Origin: Acidobacteriota bacterium
GTDB lineage: Bacteria; Acidobacteriota; Terriglobia; Acidiferrales; UBA7541
Direction of reading: 5' to 3'
Length of the DNA stretch: 50,645 nucleotides
Assembly: GCA_013289695.1 (NCBI GenBank)
Contig: JABCZK010000033.1
Span: 1 to 50,645 of the forward strand
A program made the position numbers and the translations under genes. Position 1 is the first letter of the stretch. Each line of letters opens with the position of its first letter. Positions 1-7,860 of the stretch are shown here, one piece after another. A model generated the notes under the pieces. The model did no database searches. It was given only the letters and a program-made list of their open reading frames with translations, and was not told the DNA's origin.

Positions 1-177
1 GGTGAGCGTCGCGGTGTGGAAGTCCACAACACCTCGCGTTGCGTGGAACTCGAGCAACGCTTTCCGGGACTAATTCGGGCAATCGTCAACGCGCATGCCA
101 TCCAGTCAAGGGACGAAGAGCAAGGAAGGAAACGTGCTGCGCAGAGAACGACCAGGCGTGCGCTGACGAATAAGTAA
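1..177 (+). CDS. 3' end of an unidentified gene (partial)
   Basis: The first frame is open from the window edge to a TAA at 175-177, giving a 58-residue C-terminal fragment. It is rich in Arg, Glu and Gln, with a plausible hydrophobic stretch (FPGLIRAIVNAH) and a basic tail. I do not recognise the family, and the start lies outside the window. A short open frame in GC-rich DNA can occur by chance, so this is a weak call. It rests on being open to the edge and on an amphipathic composition that looks protein-like. Confidence 0.35.
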   Translation, partial: GERRGVEVHNTSRCVELEQRFPGLIRAIVNAHAIQSRDEEQGRKRAAQRTTRRALTNK

Positions 178-530
178 AGAACCCGACTCTTTTCCCTCGA
201 CCAATCCGACCTCCTCGTTGTGCATCGGGTATTCCGGGGCGCCGCTCCTCAGAACGCTCACTCCGTTAGGGATCATCGATATCGGGAAGTCGCGTAGTGT
301 TTACTGATGATTCTCGGGAGAAGGTTCCGAGTTATCAGGCTCAAGTCCTAACGCATTTACCGGTAACTGACTCTTAGTTTCCGGTTACTTGTCGGGACCT
401 AGCAGGTGCACATTCACTGTTTCACAAACCAAAATTGTTATTTCTAGATTGCGAATAGTTGGGCTAGAGTTGTGTCATTGCGCGGGTGCATCAGAAATTC
501 GCTGCCGGACCATTCCAAGGAAGTGAATCG
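178..530. other. Intergenic stretch, no recognised content
   Basis: This 353-base gap separates the partial first gene from the small membrane protein. It has lower GC than its surroundings, especially at 420-480. I see no tRNA, convincing hairpin terminator or repeat shared with the rest of the window. It presumably carries the promoter of the 531 gene, but no clear -35/-10 pair stands out. Confidence 0.4.
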
Positions 531-800
531 ATGAACACCTCGGTGTTTTTTCACGTGATGGCTGCGATCCTCATTACCGCGTCCGTGTTCTTTTCCTGTT
601 TAGGCTGTCACTTTTTTAGCGTCGTAGCCCGAGAAGTTTACGATCAACTTCCCCAGTCGCGATGGAGTTGGTTCGCATCCCATTCTCTTCTTCTCCATCG
701 TGACTACTATCCGGATAGCTGGCTGCGGACGAAGTTTTATTTTTGTGGCGTCGCGATGCTGGTTTGCGGCCTTCTCGCCTTTTTGTTCTGGATGAAGTAG
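531..800 (+). CDS. Small two-helix membrane protein, unknown function
   Basis: An 89-residue protein. An upstream in-frame GTG at 486 exists, but the ATG at 531 is preceded by AAGGAAGTGA at suitable spacing, so 531 is chosen. Residues 5-30 form a hydrophobic helix containing two Cys (SCLGC), and residues 68-88 form a second helix ending in WMK. The loop between them is aromatic and His-rich (SHSLLLHRDYY). The topology suggests an inner-membrane protein with both helices near the ends. No family is recognised and the flanking genes give no functional hint. Confidence 0.6.
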   Translation: MNTSVFFHVMAAILITASVFFSCLGCHFFSVVAREVYDQLPQSRWSWFASHSLLLHRDYYPDSWLRTKFYFCGVAMLVCGLLAFLFWMK

Positions 801-958
801 ATCAAGATGAAGTATGGATTTAGCGACGCTACGGGAAAAACCGGGCGACGAACGCCGTAACCGGCTATTTTCGCTGCTTGGACCGGACATGCCGGTTACG
901 CGACGGGCAGTAACAGCCCGGGGCGCGTCGGGACTCGCTCCTCAACGCGACCTTGGAA

Positions 959-3526
959 TTAATGCAGTTTCGCGTACTCGGATTTAGCGGCGATGAAGAT
1001 GGGAATGTCAGGGTCGGCGTCTTTCCACTGCGTGAGGAAATCCTGATAGGACGCCTTGGCATTGGCGGTGTCGCCCTGCAACACGTAGGCGCGTGCGAGG
1101 CCGAGATGCGCGAGTCTCCCCAGCGGACACGCCAGCATGAAACCTGGATGATCGACAACCTTCTGGTATTCCGTGGCGGCATCGTTTCCCCTGCGGAGCT
1201 GTAGGTAAGCCTCGCCGCGGAGATATGCCGGATACATCGGGCCACCCAATCCGGACCAAGCCACTGGACTCGACAATTCGTAAAGAGCGCAGGGCTGCAG
1301 TAGCTGGATGGCTTTCGTCGGATTATTGCGCGCATTCTCCTCGCTCGCGCGAATCACCGGCAGCCAGTAATTGTTCACGAGCGTGTCCAGAGGATATTGC
1401 TTCTCCAAATCCTTGGCAAGGTTCTCGGCTTCCGTGACGTCGCCCGTACGCGCGAGCGCGATTGCAGCAAGAATCTCGGTGTCGTGGCTGGAAGTAAGGG
1501 CCCGCGCCCCTGCGGTCTCTTGTTTTGCGATCCGGCTATTCCCAAACTCAACTTCGCGGAGGGCTCCGTCCATCTTCCATTGCGCGGCTGTTTCCTTTTG
1601 GTCATCGCGCAGGGCGGACTCGAACGCCTTATTCGAAAACTCGCGCGCGCTCTTCGCATGACCGTAGTAACCCTCGGCATCCGATTTTGCCGCCAGGAAA
1701 TTGTCCTCGCCCTCCGGTTTTGCCGCGGACCACGCCATTTGCTTCTCCATCTCCGCAGTATCGCCCAGCACAAAAGCCACGCCAAACCAGTTCACTCGCA
1801 TGATGGGGTCTTCGATCTTTTTGACCAGCGCCAGATTAAACGTGTTTCGGGCATCGTCGAAGCGGTCGAGTGCGGCTTGGGTAAGAAGCAGATTGGAATA
1901 GTTCGTCCCGGATTCCGGTTCAAGCCGAATGGCTTCCTGAGTCTCGGCAATAGATTTTTCATACTGTCCCGATGCGCCGTAGAGCGAACCCAAATTCCCA
2001 TGGGCTCCGGCGTCGCGTGGATAAGCTTGGGTCCATAGCTGGTAGACCTCAATGGCCTTCGGCAGTTCCCCTGTGACGTAATTGTAGTAACGGGCCGCAA
2101 TCAGAAGCTTTTCGCGTTCACTGACATGGCTGCGGAGTGCAAAGGCTTTCGTGAAATTCTCGCGCGCCAAGCCGGATTCCCCCAGATTCAAGTAACATGC
2201 TGCAAGCCCCGAATAGGCTGATGCAAATCCCGGATCGAGTTCGATGGCCCTCTTGAAAAATGGCACTGCAGCCGAATCGTTGGATTTGCCTTTCCGCAAA
2301 CCCACCGTATACGCCTTGAGCGCATCCAGTGACGGAGTCGTGGCGTCCATCAGCGAGGTGTTGTAGGCACGGACCGTGCGTAGCGACTCGCCTAGTTTGT
2401 TCCGAATTTCCGACGCTGTCCTTCCCAGTGCATCGAGCACATGGTTTTTGTCGCTCGCCTGCGCTGCCGCGCTCCCTAGGGATTCTCCGGTTACGCAGTT
2501 CACCGCCTTGACGGTCAGAAGGTACTTCATGCCAATCTGCGCAATCGAACCATCGAGGGCAGCGGCGCTCCCTGTCCGCTGGCAGAGTTCGCGCGCAATC
2601 TCTGGCGTGAGCTTCACGTCCGGCTTCTGCCCCATCATCTGGAGGGTCTTTTGAACTTGCTGGTCGGGGATAATACTCAGGAAGGGTGACTGCTCCAGTT
2701 GTACGGAAAGCCCTTGACGCAGCGTGCCGTCAAACACCGTATCACCTGTCGTGTTTGTGAAGTCGGCCAGGACGATGGTGTCCTTGTCCGTCAGGGCGTG
2801 CGCCTTGCGGGAGAACAACAACCAGCCGCCCACGGCGAGTCCGACGACCAATATTATTGCGGCAGTGGCTACATTCCCTCGACGCCGCGTGGATTTCTGG
2901 CCACGCTTCAACCCTGCCGCTGCTGCTGGTTTCGATGTCGCGACCTTCTTCGGCAGTGCCGAGTTACCAACTTCGTTGGTGTATAGGTTGTAGAGATGAA
3001 CCCGAACGCCGTGCTTAACTTCAGCTTCGCCCAAATCGTGCAGGCAGTCTTTCCAACTGCTCAGCTGCCCCAGTACGTCGGTAACACTCTGCGACGTGAG
3101 GATGTGTCCTGCATCGCCGCAGTCCATCACGCGCTGAGCGACGTTGATGCCCTCACCAGCGACGTTCTGGTTAGCGTTTATATCCAATACCCTGTACACG
3201 GGACCGCTATGCAATCCCATCCTTAGCGCAATCTCAGGATGCGATTTCAGCGCGCGGCCTACTTCAAGAGCGCATCGTGCCGCTGCTTCTGCGTCCTCAA
3301 AAAAGACAAGGGCCATTCCGTCGCCCGTAGGGAGCCTAATGATTTCGTTGCTGGATTGTGCTCGCAGAAACTCCGAAGTGGCAGAAACAACTTCCTGAAG
3401 CGTGCGCAACACTGCCTCTTGGTGGTCCATAGGCAGTTTCGAGTAGCCCACGATGTCCATGAAGAGCACATGGGCCATTTCTAGTTTTGTTGTCTGTCGC
3501 GGGACCGTGTGGTCAGCTGCGGACAT
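959..3526 (-). CDS. Class III adenylate/guanylate cyclase-domain protein with TM helix and TPR repeats
   Basis: An 855-residue protein from the ATG at 3526; a TTG at 3613 directly after a stop would add 29 unconserved residues. Residues about 17-180 are a class III nucleotide cyclase domain: the first metal Asp is in FMDIVGYS (D24), the second in PTGDG (D69), and the transition-state Asn/Arg pair is in GEGINVAQR (N128, R132). The position before TGDG that often carries a Lys is Arg here (IIRLPTGDG), so activity or substrate choice is uncertain. A basic linker, one TM helix (about 219-239) and a long region with several TPRs follow. This cyclase-TM-TPR layout is common in Acidobacteriota, where it is thought to sense or scaffold. 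No partner gene is adjacent. Confidence 0.85.
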   Translation of the reverse strand: MSAADHTVPRQTTKLEMAHVLFMDIVGYSKLPMDHQEAVLRTLQEVVSATSEFLRAQSSNEIIRLPTGDGMALVFFEDAEAAARCALEVGRALKSHPEIALRMGLHSGPVYRVLDINANQNVAGEGINVAQRVMDCGDAGHILTSQSVTDVLGQLSSWKDCLHDLGEAEVKHGVRVHLYNLYTNEVGNSALPKKVATSKPAAAAGLKRGQKSTRRRGNVATAAIILVVGLAVGGWLLFSRKAHALTDKDTIVLADFTNTTGDTVFDGTLRQGLSVQLEQSPFLSIIPDQQVQKTLQMMGQKPDVKLTPEIARELCQRTGSAAALDGSIAQIGMKYLLTVKAVNCVTGESLGSAAAQASDKNHVLDALGRTASEIRNKLGESLRTVRAYNTSLMDATTPSLDALKAYTVGLRKGKSNDSAAVPFFKRAIELDPGFASAYSGLAACYLNLGESGLARENFTKAFALRSHVSEREKLLIAARYYNYVTGELPKAIEVYQLWTQAYPRDAGAHGNLGSLYGASGQYEKSIAETQEAIRLEPESGTNYSNLLLTQAALDRFDDARNTFNLALVKKIEDPIMRVNWFGVAFVLGDTAEMEKQMAWSAAKPEGEDNFLAAKSDAEGYYGHAKSAREFSNKAFESALRDDQKETAAQWKMDGALREVEFGNSRIAKQETAGARALTSSHDTEILAAIALARTGDVTEAENLAKDLEKQYPLDTLVNNYWLPVIRASEENARNNPTKAIQLLQPCALYELSSPVAWSGLGGPMYPAYLRGEAYLQLRRGNDAATEYQKVVDHPGFMLACPLGRLAHLGLARAYVLQGDTANAKASYQDFLTQWKDADPDIPIFIAAKSEYAKLH

Positions 3527-4174
3527 TGAACTATTCCCGTCTCCGATCTGTACGCCGAACCCATCCGTGTCCGAGATTTTCGATGATGCGGTAGTGCGAG
3601 ATGGTGTGGCCAATCATCGCTGCGATGCCGCCTTTGGCGACGCATGTTAGGCTGGGCTCAAGGGCAAGTCAACGTGGGCGCGTGGGCGCGAGTATATGGT
3701 ACCAAGCAAACTTTCTGCCACACCCAGCCGAAAACGAACCGAATCGTCGGCGACGGTCCCGTATCGGCGCGCGCCCCGGTGGCGGTCGCCCGCGAAACCT
3801 CAACGGAATTCAATGCGGTGATATTTTGATTTCTCGCGCGGTGGCAATTTCAGCGACGACGGCAGGGGGGCGGGGGGATTTAACGGAGATTAAATTCACG
3901 ACGGAGATATTTCACAGCGAGCGGCGGCGTTTAGCGCGATTTAACAGGACCATTGGCTGTGAAATATGCAGGTAATTTCTCCCCGGATCTTATATTTGTA
4001 TCCTCTGTATTTACAGCTTGATACGGCAACGGTACGACCTATGAAATCTTGGGTCAGATCTGAACATTAGATTTCACATCATTTGAATTTCACGCTGCGG
4101 GTTCATTGAACGTCGCTCTCGGCGGCAGTCCGGTCGGGTGCACGAGGTCAGAAATTCATTTGTCCGATAACGCG
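3527..4174. other. 648-base intergenic stretch upstream of the cyclase gene
   Basis: The leader side of the cyclase-TPR gene and the 3' side of the hydrolase gene. It includes a G-rich tract near 3868-3880 and AT-rich DNA from 3885 to 4090. Short open frames on the plus strand (for example 3601-3975) have low-complexity Arg-rich translations and no ribosome site, so they are not called. No repeat family of this window was found here. Confidence 0.4.
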
Positions 4175-4903
4175 TCAATCAGGACTTGACGGCAAACCGC
4201 TGATGAAAGCCACGACGACGGTTGCGGCCTTCTGCGGCTCTCGTTGCAAGAGTAAATGCGGTGCAGGAACTGACCTTAAGACGGTGTCTGGCCTGAGTTG
4301 AGAAAATTCATCTTTGCATGACAGGGAGAGCAGCCTGTCATAGCTCGCCTCCAAGTACAACAGCGGCACGGTTGTTCGGCGCAGGTCATCACGTGCGTCA
4401 CAATCCAAAACTTCCTGCAAACGGCCACTCAGTACACTCGGACTCACCCGTTGCAATGCGTGGCGCAGGCTTTGCAGAAGCGCGGCAGGTGCGTGCTGTC
4501 CGAGAAGAAAATACTCAAGAATAGTGCGAGGTGGCTTCAATTTAGAAAACCAAGGTTTCGCAAGTGCCCTCACTGCTCCCGACCAGCCACGAAGCGGATT
4601 TCTAACGAATCCGGCACAGATGACGACTGCAGCTAGATTGTGTGGATTAGTTGCTGCGTACCAAACAGCCAGCGGCGCGGAGAACGATTCAGCTACGAGC
4701 ACGAATCGCTCTACTTGAGGAACCGCTGCAATTACGAACGGACGCAAGTCCGCGTACCGCAAAAATCTGTCAGTTGGATAGGCAACAGTCGTCACGGTCC
4801 ATGATTCAGGAAGGGCCGCGATGAAATCGGCAAACAAATCTCCTGTCCCATCAAGGCCGGGAAGGAGTGCCAAGCGTTTGGGTGCCAAATACCGTGCCGT
4901 CAC
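4175..4903 (-). CDS. Alpha/beta hydrolase family protein
   Basis: 242 residues. The N-terminal LALLPGLDGTGDLFADF is the oxyanion-side HG-like strand typical of alpha/beta hydrolases. LVAESFSAPLAV is the nucleophile elbow, with Ser in an S-x-S context rather than canonical G-x-S-x-G. A late Asp (EASYDRLL) and His (APHLLLQREP) fit the remaining triad. No signal peptide is seen, so it is probably cytoplasmic; substrate unknown. The start is GTG at 4903 without a Shine-Dalgarno, but TATAAT on the same strand lies 7 nt before it, so the mRNA may be leaderless. No operon partner is visible. Confidence 0.75.
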   Translation of the reverse strand: MTARYLAPKRLALLPGLDGTGDLFADFIAALPESWTVTTVAYPTDRFLRYADLRPFVIAAVPQVERFVLVAESFSAPLAVWYAATNPHNLAAVVICAGFVRNPLRGWSGAVRALAKPWFSKLKPPRTILEYFLLGQHAPAALLQSLRHALQRVSPSVLSGRLQEVLDCDARDDLRRTTVPLLYLEASYDRLLSLSCKDEFSQLRPDTVLRSVPAPHLLLQREPQKAATVVVAFISGLPSSPD

Positions 4904-4910
4904 TGAGGAA

Positions 4911-4916
4911 ATTATA
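4911..4916 (-). promoter_or_regulatory. Candidate -10 box (TATAAT) for the hydrolase gene
   Basis: On the minus strand a perfect TATAAT ends 7 nt before the GTG at 4903. Initiation at normal distance would fall at or next to the GTG, giving a leaderless message. No convincing -35 lies at 16-18 nt, so this rests on the -10 and the absence of a ribosome site. Confidence 0.4.
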
Positions 4917-5166
4917 CTTCCAAACTTCCTAAATCCCGATCAGCGTAACCGTGCTGGTTCAGTCCCAGGACTCGAAATGTCCGGTAAATCGTAATCGGAC
5001 ATCTGAAAAACAGCCAAAAACCACATCTACGGTTTGGGCGTTTATCAAGCAGTGAACACAGCCGTCGCTTTGGACTCGCAGTTCGGAACGGCTCAATTCC
5101 GGCTCCGGCGCGCTCTTGTGGCAATCTTCTTACGTTCACAGAAAGAGGACCATGCTTTCCGTGTTT

Positions 5167-5204
5167 GCGTTGAAATTGTCAACAGCTGCTGAGAAATTCA
5201 ACGC
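5167..5204. repeat. Inverted repeat upstream of the 25-codon peptide gene
   Basis: GCGTTGAA at 5167-5174 is repeated in inverse as TTCAACGC at 5197-5204, with a 22-base spacer that itself contains CAGCTGCTG. It could be an operator or an RNA hairpin in the leader of the small peptide gene 160 bases downstream. The rest of the 4917-5362 gap shows nothing recognisable. Confidence 0.35.
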
Positions 5205-5362
5205 GAGCGAGCCCTTCTACAGCACCGGCCCATCGTTTCTTATTTGGCATGTTGCTGGAAAATCGCTTCTTGCGTGCTCGTGATTTGTTTGTGGACTTTG
5301 GTGGCTGTCTTGCATATAAGTCGGTATTGCCCGACAGGGCAAATTAAGGGAGGCAGAACGAA

Positions 5363-5440
5363 ATGGCCAAGAAACAAACCCTGAAGAAGTCAAAGAAGCT
5401 GCAAGCGACCAAGCCGTTGATTCAGTGGAGTCCGAAGTAG
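5363..5440 (+). CDS. 25-residue basic peptide (small protein)
   Basis: A 25-codon frame beginning MAKKQTLKKSKKLQATK and ending QWSPK, then TAG. It is preceded by AAGGGAGG (5346-5353) at 9-nt spacing, a stronger ribosome site than most genes in this window. A rho-independent terminator follows 73 nt after the stop. The peptide is about one third Lys, has no hydrophobic segment, and shows a KKxKKLxxTKPL pattern. I recognise no named family. Possible roles include a nucleic-acid or ribosome-binding peptide or a modified-peptide precursor. A JmjC/cupin-8 gene lies 414 bp away in convergent orientation, so co-transcription is excluded. Confidence 0.6.
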   Translation: MAKKQTLKKSKKLQATKPLIQWSPK

Positions 5441-5512
5441 GCTCACGTTTGAAGGCTTTCGTGAAATCCAGAAATACCCGGCCAGTTAAGCGATACCGAC
5501 CTGAATGACCGA

Positions 5513-5545
5513 AGGGCTGCGACCGCAAGGCTAGCAGCCCTTTTC
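5513..5545 (+). terminator. Rho-independent terminator after the small peptide gene
   Basis: AGGGCTGC (5513-5520) pairs perfectly with GCAGCCCT (5534-5541) around a 13-base loop and runs into TTTTC. It ends a transcription unit whose only good frame is the 25-codon gene, or a small RNA containing it. The 5546-5853 remainder up to the JmjC gene holds nothing recognised. Confidence 0.75.
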
Positions 5546-5853
5546 TACGTCTGGCGGAGCCAGGACCGAGGTCAAGTCAGGGCAAAGATTTCCAAACCTC
5601 CCAGCGGTAAGAAAGACCACAGCGCAAGGATGTTGAAGAGGTGCGCGGATCTCCCTGCCCTGAACCACCGCTTCTGTTTAGACCTCGACCTTGGGCCGTT
5701 GCTTGGTCCCGATCTTATCTCCCGAGCTGCCCCCGTCCGCTGGGCATCGCGATGGTGGTCAACGAAGAACTCTTTGTCTACGAGGTTGAGCGCCAGGCAC
5801 AAAGTCGAACGGGCGAACGGAGCAGGAGCCCCAGGGTCGCATTTACCGGGCGC

Positions 5854-6738
5854 TTACTGATTGTACTTTCGAGGCTGCATTAAGACGGGCTTGCCGGGTA
5901 CGAGGAAGCGCGGAGAGAATAGCGAGATGCTGACATCAAGGGACTTGACCCAGTGCCACCAGCCGATGGGGATGAAGACATGCTCGCCTGGCTCAAGCAC
6001 CGTTTCCAGGATCGTAACGCCCCTCATGTACGGAAACTTCTCGTAATCAATCTTCTCTAAGTCAACGTCACTGAACCAAAGATGGTTGTAAAGCTTTTTG
6101 ATGTCGAACGGAGGAATCAGTTTGATTCTCTTGCGTCCGTAGACTTGTCCAAGCATTCCGTTGAAAAAGTCATGATGCAGCGATGAGATTGTACCTTCGG
6201 GCCCGAAAAATAGACGGGCGTCAGATCTAAAATAGCGCTGGTTGAAGAAGCCCTTAGGGCATTTGATCTGGGCGAGTAGACTTCGAAAGGGTTTCCGGCG
6301 GAGGAGGTGGTTGTTGGCCCCGATGTAATAATCGTTCGTTTCGCCGCCGCTTTGAATCATCGCGACGTAATCCTTCATCAGCATCTTGCTGTTGTGTTTT
6401 GTGAAATTGCGATCGTAAAGCGGGTCCCGATTGCGCTCACAATTGACCTCAACCGTATAGTTTCCAAATTCCTTGGCAAAGTAGTCAGGGGTCCAAAGTC
6501 CAAGAGCCTTCCAGTTCCGCATAAGACCCCGGATCACGATGGGCCGATTTGCAAAGTAATAATGCCGGAAAAAATTTCTCGGGGTAATGCGCTCTACTTT
6601 GTCAAAGCTCGCGAAGCTGAGAGACTGCTTGAACTGTCTGGCAAGCGCGTCAAGATATGAATCAATGTAGGCGTCGCTGTGAGAGAGAGCGCGCCTATTC
6701 TTTCTACCTAATTTGTGCCGTGTCTTCAACCGGCCCAA
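5854..6738 (-). CDS. Cupin-8/JmjC-like Fe(II)/2-oxoglutarate hydroxylase family protein
   Basis: 294 residues. A basic N-terminus is followed by NRPIVIRGLMRNW (about 65-77), the usual entry strand of cupin_8/JmjC hydroxylases. SLHHDFF supplies the HxD iron ligands (H188, D190), KLIPP the downstream strand Lys (K206), and IPIGWWHWV the distal His ligand (H262). All three iron ligands are present, so it should be active. Substrates of the family are amino-acid side chains in proteins, peptides or tRNA. The first start is TTG at 6738 with no clear ribosome site, so the N-terminus is uncertain. It is transcribed toward the small peptide gene and stands alone on its strand. Confidence 0.8.
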   Translation of the reverse strand: MGRLKTRHKLGRKNRRALSHSDAYIDSYLDALARQFKQSLSFASFDKVERITPRNFFRHYYFANRPIVIRGLMRNWKALGLWTPDYFAKEFGNYTVEVNCERNRDPLYDRNFTKHNSKMLMKDYVAMIQSGGETNDYYIGANNHLLRRKPFRSLLAQIKCPKGFFNQRYFRSDARLFFGPEGTISSLHHDFFNGMLGQVYGRKRIKLIPPFDIKKLYNHLWFSDVDLEKIDYEKFPYMRGVTILETVLEPGEHVFIPIGWWHWVKSLDVSISLFSPRFLVPGKPVLMQPRKYNQ

Positions 6739-6767
6739 ACCGTAATCCCGACCGGGATACCTGTCAA

Positions 6768-6816
6768 GGGTCGCTTCACGCAGGGTCGCTTCACGCAGAG
6801 GGTCGCTTCACGCAGA
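6768..6816. repeat. Three tandem copies of GGGTCGCTTCACGCA
   Basis: Copies lie at 6768-6782, 6783-6799 and 6800-6816. The second and third are 17-base units ending GA; the first lacks these two bases. The copies are otherwise identical, which points to recent slippage or duplication just upstream of the JmjC gene start. They could be binding sites in its promoter. Confidence 0.9.
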
Positions 6817-6924
6817 TCATGCAAGCATTAACCCATTTATTCGGACACGTTCGCCACGGCGTTGTTCCGGTCTAAGTGGTAAGTCTTATCAAGTGAAGTT
6901 CTAGTACGGCACTTTTCCGGTTAC

Positions 6925-7060
6925 GTTTGTTGAAAAACTCTTTCGGGTCGTCATTTCGAAGTGCGCTGCGACACGGAATCTCTTTTTTTGTTGGGTTTTA
7001 GCGATGAGGAATTCCTCGCTGCGCTCGTAATGGCGAGTTCAGGAGCCTTTTTCAACAAAC
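6925..7060. mobile_element. 136-bp MITE-like element with 13-bp perfect terminal inverted repeats
   Basis: GTTTGTTGAAAAA (6925-6937) is the exact reverse complement of TTTTTCAACAAAC (7048-7060). The interior is non-coding and contains a GAGGAATTCCTC palindrome flanked by Ser/Arg-like GC blocks. Size, perfect ends and lack of coding capacity fit a miniature inverted-repeat element or a large REP-type palindrome. Clear target-site duplications are not visible. It sits between the JmjC gene and the cytochrome gene. Confidence 0.7.
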
Positions 7061-7146
7061 TGCTAATCAGGCACTGACGAACATTGCGCCTGGAGTTCGA
7101 CGGATATTCCGTGCACAGTGCATGCACCATTGGTACACTTTCACGA

Positions 7147-7860
7147 ATGACGGAAACAATTCGTCCTCGGCACTCTCTCTTCGTTCGCGTCACGCATTGG
7201 CTTACCGTGTTATCCTTCCTGTCCCTGCTCGTGACCGGAGTGGAAATTATCATCTCTCACCCGCGGTTTTATTGGGGAGAGACCGGCAACGTAAATACTC
7301 GCCCCTTATTCACGATCCCGATTCCATCCTCTCGGTCCAGCGTTCCCACCGGGTATGGTTATGTGCTTCCCGATCAGAATGGCTGGAGCCGCTATCTCCA
7401 TTTCCAGTCTGCTTGGATAGTCGCTGGAACCGGTTTACTTTATGTGGCCTTCGGATTCTTCGGAGGGCATTTCCGACGGAATTTACTTCCCGCTCGTTCT
7501 GACCTCTCGCCCAAGCGGCTTGGAATTTCCATTGCCCATCACCTGCGTTTCGAGCGACCGAGTTCGGAAGAAGCCTGGTCGTATAACGTGTTGCAGCGCC
7601 TGACTTATCTGGTTGTCATTTTCCTGTGTTTTCCGTTGATCATCTGGACAGGTCTGGCGATGTCACCGGCCTTCGAATCCCTAGTTCCGGCCACGGTTCT
7701 GGGTGGCCACCAATCCGCGCGCACCATACACTTCTTTATGACAGGATTTCTGGTGGTGTTCCTTCTACTTCATGTACTGATGGTTGTTCTTGCCGGATTC
7801 CGAAATCGGATGCGCGCCATGATCAGCGGTCGCGTCACCGAGCCTCAGGAGCGAGTATGA
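7147..7860 (+). CDS. Membrane b-type cytochrome (cytochrome b561/hydrogenase-type family)
   Basis: 237 residues from ATG 7147; a TTG at 7084 would add 21 residues. Four TM helices are seen: about 14-33 (HWLTVLSFLSLLVTG), 95-115, 170-190 and 214-238. Candidate haem ligands are His in RVTHWLT, RYLHFQSAW, TIHFFMT and LLLHVLMVV. The family passes electrons between the quinone pool and a periplasmic partner. Its stop overlaps the start of the next gene (ATGA), so the molybdopterin oxidoreductase is its likely redox partner. No clear ribosome site precedes either start. Confidence 0.85.
   Translation: MTETIRPRHSLFVRVTHWLTVLSFLSLLVTGVEIIISHPRFYWGETGNVNTRPLFTIPIPSSRSSVPTGYGYVLPDQNGWSRYLHFQSAWIVAGTGLLYVAFGFFGGHFRRNLLPARSDLSPKRLGISIAHHLRFERPSSEEAWSYNVLQRLTYLVVIFLCFPLIIWTGLAMSPAFESLVPATVLGGHQSARTIHFFMTGFLVVFLLLHVLMVVLAGFRNRMRAMISGRVTEPQERV

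Noticed and set aside
3601..3975. 124-codon plus-strand frame opposite the cyclase start
   Set aside because: Arg/Gly-rich random-looking translation, no ribosome site, overlaps the 5' end of a confident gene.
5320..5508. Plus-strand frame overlapping the peptide gene in another frame and running past it
   Set aside because: Open for 62 codons but with no ATG, GTG or TTG before the middle of the peptide gene; the peptide frame has the ribosome site. A short frame from GTG 5461 (15 codons) was also considered and lacks support.
5217..5528. 103-codon minus-strand frame across the small peptide gene
   Set aside because: No ribosome site, low-complexity translation, and it crosses the terminator and the well-supported peptide gene.
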